In this document: positions 15,579 to 23,952 of the stretch, in pieces
Numbering within the stretch: the stretch's first letter is position 1
Layout of the letters: the number at the start of each line of letters is the position of its first letter
Source: an uncultured Porphyromonadaceae bacterium
GTDB lineage: Bacteria; Bacteroidota; Bacteroidia; Bacteroidales; Muribaculaceae
Direction of reading: 5' to 3'
Length of the DNA stretch: 25,781 bases
Assembly: GCA_900549445.1 (NCBI GenBank)
Contig: UROS01000013.1
Location: 1 to 25,781, forward strand
The notes under the pieces: model-generated
What the model saw: the letters and a program-made list of their open reading frames with translations, nothing else
What the model was told of the DNA's origin: nothing
Databases searched by the model: none
Made by a program: the position numbers and the translations under genes

Positions 15579-15640
15579 ACAGTTAACAACGGAGCGGGGT
15601 GCGATTTTTAGGATTCGCACCCCGCTCCGTTGTTAACTGT
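15579..15640. terminator. Perfect 26-bp inverted repeat between convergent genes
   Basis: Bases 15579-15604 are perfectly complementary to 15615-15640, with a 10-nt loop TTTTTAGGAT (15605-15614). The outer arm begins ACAGTTAACAACGG. It lies 10 bp after the sigma stop and 11 bp past the lepA stop, exactly where a bidirectional terminator would be. Neither arm is followed by a T tract on its own strand, so canonical intrinsic termination is not obvious. It probably still ends or protects both transcripts. Confidence 0.7.
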
Positions 15641-15651
15641 ATTGGGTATTG

Positions 15652-17439
15652 TCAGTCGAGCTTAAGTACGGCCAGGAAAGCTTTTTGGGGAACTTCAACC
15701 GAGCCGATCTGCTTCATCCTCTTCTTACCTTTCTTCTGCTTTTCAAGAAGTTTGCGTTTGCGGGATATATCGCCGCCATAACACTTGGCTGTAACGTCTT
15801 TTCTCACAGCCTTAATGGTCTCTCGTGCTATAATCTTGGCTCCGATGGCCGCCTGGATCGCTATGTCGAACTGCTGGCGAGGAATGAGTTCCTTAAGTTT
15901 CTCACACATACGGCGGCCAAAACTTACAGCGTTGTCAGCGTGAGTGAGGGTTGACAGAGCATCGACGCTCTCGCCGTTGAGCAGAATGTCGAGTTTTACG
16001 AGTTTCGATTCGCGGAAATCGTGAAGATGATAGTCGAACGAGGCATAACCCTTTGAAATAGACTTTAACTTATCGTAAAAGTCAATTACGATTTCTCCGA
16101 GCGGCATATCGAAAATCATTTCCATACGGTTGCCGGAAATGTACTCCTGCTTTACGAGTTCTCCTCGTTTGCCGAGGCAGAGGGTCATTATGGGGCCGAT
16201 AAAATCAGCCGCAGTTATAATCGACGCTCTTATGTATGGCTCTTCGATATGGTCGATAAGGGTTGGATCCGGAAGTCCTGAAGGGTTGTGGACTTCGGTC
16301 ATGTTGCCATGCTTGTCATAAACCCGATACGAAACGTTAGGTACGGTTGTAATAACGTCCATATCAAATTCACGTCCAAGCCGCTCCTGTACTATCTCCA
16401 TATGGAGCAGACCGAGAAACCCGCATCGGAATCCGAAACCGAGAGCAACCGACGATTCGGGCTGGAAAGTAAGCGAAGCATCGTTGAGCTGCAATTTTTC
16501 GAGTGATGCACGCAGATTTTCAAAATCCTCCGTCTCTATCGGATAAACGCCTGCAAACACCATCGGCTTAACCTCCTCGAAACCGTCGATTGCCGATTCG
16601 CACGGGCGGTTTACGTGAGTAATCGTGTCGCCGACCTTAACTTCTTTCGAAGTCTTGATACCGGAGATTATATAGCCTACGTTGCCGGCAGAGAGTTCAT
16701 TGCGTGGCTGCATGTCGAGTTTGAGCACTCCTATTTCGTCGGCATTATATTCCTTTCCAGTCGCCACAAATTTCACAAAATCGTTGGTACGGATGGTGCC
16801 GTTCTCAATTTTAAAGTATGCGATGATGCCGCGGAACGGATTGAATACCGAGTCGAAAATCAAAGCCTGAAGCGGAGCATCCGGATCGCCCTTCGGGGCG
16901 GGAATGCGCTCCACGATAGCGCGAAGAATCTCAGGAATGCCAATACCGGTCTTTCCGCTCGCTCTGATTACGTCGGAGGGATCGCAGCCGAGCAAGTCTA
17001 CAATCTGATCCTCTACCTCGTCGGGACGTGCGCTGTCGAGATCAACCTTATTGATTACCGGAATAATCTCCAGATCGTTGTCAATTGCCATATAGAGGTT
17101 GGAAATGGTCTGAGCCTGTATGCCTTGCGCGGCATCGACAATCAGAAGGGCGCCCTCGCAGGCTGCGATAGAACGCGAAACCTCGTATGAAAAGTCGACG
17201 TGTCCGGGGGTATCTATAAGATTCAGGGTATAGTCCTCGCCATCGAGCTTGTAGTTCATCTGAATGGCATGGCTTTTGATAGTTATGCCGCGCTCACGCT
17301 CCAGATCCATGTCGTCGAGCACCTGTGCCTGAAGGTCTTTTCCCGAAACGGTGTCGGTATATTCAAGCAGACGGTCGGCAAGAGTTGATTTGCCGTGGTC
17401 AATGTGGGCTATTATGCAGAAATTTCGTATATTCTTCAT
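15652..17439 (-). CDS. lepA: Elongation factor 4 (LepA)
   Basis: LepA is a ribosome-dependent GTPase that can back-translocate stalled ribosomes and aid 30S biogenesis. The 595-residue protein has G1 AHIDHGKST (11-19), G2 region RERGITIKS, G3 DTPGH (76-80), G4 NKVD (130-133) and the LepA-specific C-terminal domain ending in GGDISRKRKLLEKQKKGKKRMKQIG. The start MKNIRNFCIIAHIDHGK matches the family N-terminus. It is read on the - strand from a probable -7 element at 17459-17466 and ends just before the long inverted repeat shared with the sigma gene. Confidence 0.98.
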   Translation of the reverse strand: MKNIRNFCIIAHIDHGKSTLADRLLEYTDTVSGKDLQAQVLDDMDLERERGITIKSHAIQMNYKLDGEDYTLNLIDTPGHVDFSYEVSRSIAACEGALLIVDAAQGIQAQTISNLYMAIDNDLEIIPVINKVDLDSARPDEVEDQIVDLLGCDPSDVIRASGKTGIGIPEILRAIVERIPAPKGDPDAPLQALIFDSVFNPFRGIIAYFKIENGTIRTNDFVKFVATGKEYNADEIGVLKLDMQPRNELSAGNVGYIISGIKTSKEVKVGDTITHVNRPCESAIDGFEEVKPMVFAGVYPIETEDFENLRASLEKLQLNDASLTFQPESSVALGFGFRCGFLGLLHMEIVQERLGREFDMDVITTVPNVSYRVYDKHGNMTEVHNPSGLPDPTLIDHIEEPYIRASIITAADFIGPIMTLCLGKRGELVKQEYISGNRMEMIFDMPLGEIVIDFYDKLKSISKGYASFDYHLHDFRESKLVKLDILLNGESVDALSTLTHADNAVSFGRRMCEKLKELIPRQQFDIAIQAAIGAKIIARETIKAVRKDVTAKCYGGDISRKRKLLEKQKKGKKRMKQIGSVEVPQKAFLAVLKLD

Positions 17440-17458
17440 GTTTTGTCGTTATGGAGTG

Positions 17459-17466
17459 CAAATTTA
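17459..17466 (-). promoter_or_regulatory. lepA -7 promoter element
   Basis: On the - strand TAAATTTG (17466 to 17459) matches TAnnTTTG perfectly. No TTTG lies at the expected 19-21 bp, so the -33 is weak. Transcription would start near 17452, about 13 nt before the ATG. Confidence 0.5.
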
Positions 17467-17469
17467 ACG

Positions 17470-17493
17470 AAAAACAGCGAAATATCTGCTGTT
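17470..17493 (-). terminator. Intrinsic terminator of the ABC-F operon
   Basis: Read on the - strand, AACAGC pairs with GCTGTT around a 9-nt loop (17473-17493), and the 3' arm runs straight into five T residues (17474 to 17470). It lies 31 nt after the ABC-F stop and just upstream of the lepA -7 element, so it separates the two transcription units. Confidence 0.65.
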
Positions 17494-17523
17494 CAAAGCC
17501 AACTAATTTGATTTTTACCTTCC

Positions 17524-19515
<1,992 letters not shown>

Positions 19516-19518
19516 TTT

Positions 19519-20271
19519 TCAGGAATTTTTATCGTTGTACAATTGCCGTGCTTTTTCAAGCTTTTCGGGACTGCCGATGTCAACCCAGTCGTATGCTTCA
19601 GGAGGCATGTATCCGAGCAAATCTGTATGCGCGCAGGCGGCAATGTAGAAATCTGTAATTGAAAACTTACTTCCGGCGGGAGCAAACCTCTCGAGAAGAG
19701 GGAAAACTGCAGGTGACACTATGTGGACTCCTCCGAAAGCATAACCTTTCAGGCGGCTGACGTCGCACCCGGTCGGGCGAATCTCGCCGGTGGAAACATT
19801 CTGCCAACCACACATGCGCATACCGCTGTCAAACAAAAGTTTGCGTGAGGAGTTCCGCTCTGCTACCAAAAGGGTGCCCAAAGCGCCGCTTCCGCAATGG
19901 AAATAGGCCATCTGCCTGAGGTCAACATCAGTATAGATGTCGGCATTGTGCAGTATTATTGGCATGTCAGAACCATCGTCGAGAAAGCGCCGGGCGTGCA
20001 GCAGGCCGCCGCCGGTATCGAGGAGTGAATCGCGCTCGTCGCTAATGTCGATATGGATGCCGAAGTTGTCGTTGCGTTCAAGATATTCGGCAATCATGTC
20101 CGGGTGATGGTGAACGTTTACCACGGCATGGTTTACGCCGGAGGCAATAAGCCGGCGCAAAACATAGCCGAGCATAACAGTGTTGCCAAGCGGCATTAGC
20201 GCTTTAGGACAACTGTCAGTCAGCGGACGCAAACGGGTGCCGAGTCCCGCGGCAAATATCATTGCTTTCAT
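19519..20271 (-). CDS. murU: MurU-like nucleotidyltransferase (NDP-sugar pyrophosphorylase)
   Basis: The 250-residue protein has the sugar nucleotidyltransferase fold: AGLGTRLRPLTDSCPKAL (8-25) binds nucleotide and phosphate, NAD at 109-111 contains the metal-binding Asp111, and DIGSPEKL (231-238) closes the site. It matches the MurU group that makes UDP-MurNAc from MurNAc-1-phosphate and UTP in peptidoglycan recycling. The strongest support for that role is that it follows an AmgK-like kinase with a 4-base ATGA overlap. A mannose-1-phosphate or other sugar-1-phosphate specificity is possible. Three bases separate it from the ABC-F gene. Confidence 0.7.
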   Translation of the reverse strand: MKAMIFAAGLGTRLRPLTDSCPKALMPLGNTVMLGYVLRRLIASGVNHAVVNVHHHPDMIAEYLERNDNFGIHIDISDERDSLLDTGGGLLHARRFLDDGSDMPIILHNADIYTDVDLRQMAYFHCGSGALGTLLVAERNSSRKLLFDSGMRMCGWQNVSTGEIRPTGCDVSRLKGYAFGGVHIVSPAVFPLLERFAPAGSKFSITDFYIAACAHTDLLGYMPPEAYDWVDIGSPEKLEKARQLYNDKNS

Positions 20272-21689
20272 TTGCTTGGCATATAACGGTTTATACCCTG
20301 TTCACGATGTATTAAATTCACTGCCACTCCAAACTTTTCGTTTAAATGAGCCGCAAGGTGCTCGGCACTGTAAACGCTTCTGTGGCGTCCTCCCGTACAT
20401 CCGAAGTTCACGCATAACGACGAGAAACCACGCTCGAGATAGCGTTTTACCGAAGCATCGACAAGCGAGTAGACACCTGTCAGGAAATCGTTGATTTCGC
20501 CGTTTTCCTCAAGAAATTTTATTACCGGTGCATCAAGACCTGTCAGCATTTTATATTGTTCGTAACGCCCGGGATTATGGACTGCACGACAGTCGAACAC
20601 AAAACCTCCCCCGTTGCCGCTTTCGTCGGCCGGTATTCCTTTTTTATATGAAAAGCTCGTAACGGTTACGGTAAGAGGCCGCTTTTTGCTGCTGTCTGCT
20701 ATTGAGGCAAGCAAACCTGAAAGATAAGGATAACGCTCGAAAGGTTCTGCCAGGAGTTCCGAGAGATTAGACAGTGCCATAGGAATGCTTTCGAGGAAAT
20801 GAGATTTTTTCTGAATAATACCACGAAAACCGTATGCGCCGAGCACCTGCAGAGTTCTGAAAAGCACGAACAGACGGAGCCGGTGGCGTCCGGTTGTGCG
20901 GTCGAAAGCTGGCAAGTATACCTCGAGAGCGTCAAAATAATTATCAATCAATTCGTTGCGAAGCTCTGCCGGGATTCTCGCCTTAGCTTGCCAAAGAAGT
21001 GAGACAAGATCATAGTAAATCGGGCCGCGGCGACCGCCCTGAAAGTCAATAAGACTCAGATCTCCGTTGTCGGATATGAGAATATTGCGCGACTGATAAT
21101 CACGTATCAGAAAGCCCCATTCATCCTCCGGAATTGAAATAATATCACCTGCAAGAACTTCATAATCGTCTTCAAGTTTTGCCTCGTTAAACTCTATTCC
21201 TGCGGGTTTTAGATAGCAATATTTAAAGTAATTTAAATCCCACATCACGTCGCGTCGGCCAAGACGTTCTACGGGATAACACCGGGTGAAATCAAGATCT
21301 CTGGCTCCGGTAATCTGAATGGCCGGCAGCATAGTCACGGCCTTACGCAGAAGCGCTGCTTCCTCTTCGGAATACACTCCGGCGGATCTTCCGTGCTGTA
21401 TGGCATCGAACAGCGAACGGCTTCCGGCGAATGTCTGGAGATACGCCATGCCGTCATCAGAGACAGCGACAACTTTCGGAACCGGCAGCCCGGCATTACA
21501 AAAGTGATCCGAAAGATATACAAATGCCTCATTTTCCTTACGATCCGTACCAATTGTACCTACGAGTTTCATTGAGCCGTCGAGCATGAAATATCTCCGC
21601 GAAGACCCCGATTGCGGAATCTCAGAGATAGCCGATGGTTTCTCGCCGGTGTACTTCTCGTATAGTTCAATAATGATGTTTTCTTCCAT
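20268..21689 (-). CDS. Amino-sugar kinase (AmgK-like) fused to a RapZ C-terminal domain
   Basis: This 473-residue fusion has an N-terminal aminoglycoside-phosphotransferase-fold kinase domain (about 1-330) with the catalytic loop RDYQSRNIL (196-204, Asp197) and the metal-binding DFQ (215-217). AmgK of this fold phosphorylates MurNAc and GlcNAc on C1. The C-terminus (about 340-460) matches the C-terminal domain of RapZ: TSFSYKKGIP, VFDCRAVHNP, LTGLDAP, NFGCTGGRHRS (428-438) and a final HRE. The E. coli RapZ C-terminal domain binds GlcN6P and RNA; the RapZ N-terminal P-loop kinase (about 150 residues) is absent here. Overlap with the MurU-like gene (ATGA) supports one pathway. A GlcN6P-type ligand sensing role for the fused domain is inferred. 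Confidence 0.85.
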   Translation of the reverse strand: MEENIIIELYEKYTGEKPSAISEIPQSGSSRRYFMLDGSMKLVGTIGTDRKENEAFVYLSDHFCNAGLPVPKVVAVSDDGMAYLQTFAGSRSLFDAIQHGRSAGVYSEEEAALLRKAVTMLPAIQITGARDLDFTRCYPVERLGRRDVMWDLNYFKYCYLKPAGIEFNEAKLEDDYEVLAGDIISIPEDEWGFLIRDYQSRNILISDNGDLSLIDFQGGRRGPIYYDLVSLLWQAKARIPAELRNELIDNYFDALEVYLPAFDRTTGRHRLRLFVLFRTLQVLGAYGFRGIIQKKSHFLESIPMALSNLSELLAEPFERYPYLSGLLASIADSSKKRPLTVTVTSFSYKKGIPADESGNGGGFVFDCRAVHNPGRYEQYKMLTGLDAPVIKFLEENGEINDFLTGVYSLVDASVKRYLERGFSSLCVNFGCTGGRHRSVYSAEHLAAHLNEKFGVAVNLIHREQGINRYMPSK

Positions 21690-21707
21690 AATTTGTTTAA
21701 CTCACTG

Positions 21708-21739
21708 CAAAATTACGGTAAAAAACTGAGAATCTGAAA
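21708..21739 (-). promoter_or_regulatory. Promoter of the kinase-RapZ/MurU/ABC-F operon
   Basis: On the - strand TTTC (21739 to 21736), 20 bp, then TAATTTTG (21715 to 21708), a perfect -7. Transcription would start near 21702, giving a leader of about 12 nt. Confidence 0.65.
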
Positions 21740-21773
21740 CGGCTGACACCGCATGGTAAAAAATTTGGTGCGA

Positions 21774-21805
21774 TTTGCATATCCGGGATTTTTTTTGTAA
21801 TTTTG
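21774..21805 (+). promoter_or_regulatory. gyrB promoter
   Basis: TTTG at 21774-21777, 20 bp, then TAATTTTG at 21798-21805 matches the Bacteroidota promoter exactly. Transcription would start near 21811, giving a leader of about 90 nt before the gyrB ATG. It diverges from the kinase operon promoter, the -7 elements being about 90 bp apart. Confidence 0.75.
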
Positions 21806-21904
21806 TTTGCTCAAAAAGCGGAAATGCAACGGTTATTCAACGCATTGCATTCCAGCTTATTGTCCATCTCTTGCGAATAAAGAAAAAAGAAATAACATCA
21901 GCGT

Positions 21905-23845
21905 ATGTCAACTGAAAAAGAAAACGAAGAGCAGTATAGCGCGAGTAATATCCAGGTCCTCGAAGGCCTGGAAGCGGTGCGTAAACGCCCTGCAATGTAT
22001 ATCGGCGATATCAGTGTGAAAGGTCTCCATCATCTCGTTTATGAGGTGGTTGACAACTCCATCGATGAGGCTCTCGCCGGCTTTGCCGACCATATCGACG
22101 TGACTATCAACGAAGACAATTCCATAACCGTGGTCGACAACGGCCGCGGCATTCCCGTGGACATGCACGAGAAAGAGCACAAAAGCGCCCTCGAAGTTGT
22201 GCTTACCGTTCTTCACGCAGGCGGTAAATTCGACAAAGGCTCCTACAAAGTTTCGGGCGGTCTGCACGGCGTGGGCGTTTCCTGCGTAAACGCTCTTTCA
22301 ACTTATCTCCGCGCCGAAGTTCACCGCAACGGGAAGGCCTACATGCAGGAATATTCATGCGGAAAGCCTATAACGGAACTGAAAATTATAGGCGACAGCA
22401 CCCATACCGGAACTTCCATCACCTTCAAGCCCGACGCTTCTATTTTTACAGTTACCGAATACGACTACAACACACTCGCCAACCGCCTGCGCGACCTTGC
22501 CTATCTTAACTCGGGAATAACCCTGACACTGACTGACAAGCGCACAACTGACGAGAACGGCGAGTCCCGCCACGAGGAGTTCTACTCGCGCGACGGTCTG
22601 CGCGAGTTCGTGGAATATATCGACTCAAACAAAGAATCGCTGATCAACGATGTGATTCATCTCAACACCGAGCGCGGCGGCGTGCCTGTTGAGGTCGCGC
22701 TCACCTATAATAATACGTACAACGAAAACATCTATTCGTTTGTAAACAACATCAACACTATAGAGGGAGGCACGCACCTTACCGGATTTCGCCGCGGCCT
22801 TACATCCACGCTAAAGAAATACGCAGAAGACAACAAACTTCTCGAAAAAGTAAAGATCGACATCGATCCCGCCGACTTCCGCGAAGGTCTGACAGCCGTG
22901 ATCTCCGTAAAGGTGATGGAGCCTCAGTTCGAGGGTCAGACAAAGACTAAACTCGGCAACAATGAGGTAATCGGAGCCGTGCAGACAGCCGTAAGCGAGG
23001 CACTCCGCAATTATCTGGAGGAACATCCCAAGCAGGCGCGCACGATCGTGGACAAAATCATCATTGCGGCACAAGCACGCCATGCGGCCCGCAACGCCCG
23101 AGAGAAGATCCAGCGCAAATCGCCGCTCAATGGCGGCGGCCTTCCCGGAAAACTCGCCGACTGCTCGTCGCGCCACGCCGAAGACTGCGAACTCTTCCTC
23201 GTCGAGGGTGACTCGGCAGGCGGTACGGCCAAGCAGGGCCGCGACCGCACATTTCAGGCGATTCTCCCGCTCCGAGGCAAAATCCTGAACGTAGAGAAAG
23301 CCATGGATCACAAGATTTTCGACAATCAGGAAATCACGAGTCTCTACCGGGCCATGCGTGTGACAATCGGCACCGAGGAAGACCCCAAAGAAGTGAATAT
23401 CTCGCGTCTCGCATACCATAAGATAATCATCATGACCGATGCCGATGTTGACGGCAGCCATATCGCCACTCTCCTCATGACCTTCTTCTTCCGTCGCATG
23501 CGTCCCGTAATAGAGCAGGGTTACCTCTACCTCGCCACTCCCCCGCTCTATAAATGTATCCGCGGCAAAGTCGAGGAATATTGCTGGACCGATCAGCAGG
23601 TGCAGCAGTTCATCGACAAATATGGCGACAAGACCCGCGTGCAGCGCTACAAAGGTCTCGGCGAGATGAGTGCTCAGGAACTACGCGACACTACTATGGA
23701 TCCCGAACAGCGTCTGCTCAAGCGAGTCAACATCAGCGACGCAGCCGAAGCTGACCGCATATTCTCGATGCTCATGGGCGAAGACGTAGGCCCGCGCCGC
23801 GACTTCATCGAATCAAACGCCAACTACGCCAATATCGACGCATAA
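21905..23845 (+). CDS. gyrB: DNA gyrase subunit B
   Basis: GyrB supplies the ATPase and part of the cleavage site of DNA gyrase, which adds negative supercoils. The 646-residue protein has the GHKL ATPase motifs (EVVDNSIDEALAG with catalytic Glu47 and Asn51, DNGRGIP with Asp78, GGLHGVG), QTKTKLGN of the transducer, the TOPRIM motif LFLVEGDSAGG and the acidic DADVDGSH. The C-terminal QRYKGLGEMSAQEL is also family-typical. The length is that of a short Bacteroidota GyrB, without the E. coli insert. No gyrA is adjacent. ParE was considered, but the RKRPAMYIGD start, QTKTKLGN and IRGK segments fit GyrB. Confidence 0.95.
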   Translation: MSTEKENEEQYSASNIQVLEGLEAVRKRPAMYIGDISVKGLHHLVYEVVDNSIDEALAGFADHIDVTINEDNSITVVDNGRGIPVDMHEKEHKSALEVVLTVLHAGGKFDKGSYKVSGGLHGVGVSCVNALSTYLRAEVHRNGKAYMQEYSCGKPITELKIIGDSTHTGTSITFKPDASIFTVTEYDYNTLANRLRDLAYLNSGITLTLTDKRTTDENGESRHEEFYSRDGLREFVEYIDSNKESLINDVIHLNTERGGVPVEVALTYNNTYNENIYSFVNNINTIEGGTHLTGFRRGLTSTLKKYAEDNKLLEKVKIDIDPADFREGLTAVISVKVMEPQFEGQTKTKLGNNEVIGAVQTAVSEALRNYLEEHPKQARTIVDKIIIAAQARHAARNAREKIQRKSPLNGGGLPGKLADCSSRHAEDCELFLVEGDSAGGTAKQGRDRTFQAILPLRGKILNVEKAMDHKIFDNQEITSLYRAMRVTIGTEEDPKEVNISRLAYHKIIIMTDADVDGSHIATLLMTFFFRRMRPVIEQGYLYLATPPLYKCIRGKVEEYCWTDQQVQQFIDKYGDKTRVQRYKGLGEMSAQELRDTTMDPEQRLLKRVNISDAAEADRIFSMLMGEDVGPRRDFIESNANYANIDA

Positions 23846-23854
23846 GCCTTTTCC

Positions 23855-23898
23855 CCGGGCGCGTAAGGCTGACTTTTTGCCCAGCCGTGCGCGCCCGG
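23855..23898 (+). terminator. GC-rich hairpin after gyrB
   Basis: CCGGGCGCG (23855-23863) pairs with CGCGCCCGG (23890-23898); inside, after a 3x3 internal loop, GGCTG (23867-23871) pairs with CAGCC (23882-23886) around a 10-nt loop ACTTTTTGCC. It begins 9 bp after the gyrB stop. There is no T tract after the stem. It probably ends or protects the gyrB transcript, or partially attenuates into rnr. Confidence 0.6.
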
Positions 23899-23952
23899 AA
23901 CCATATAAGCCGTTCCTGCGTTATATAATCATCATTTCAACATCTTCCAACT

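Noticed and set aside
16615..17190. 191-codon open frame on the + strand
   Set aside because: It is antisense to the conserved lepA GTPase region; no domain was recognised.
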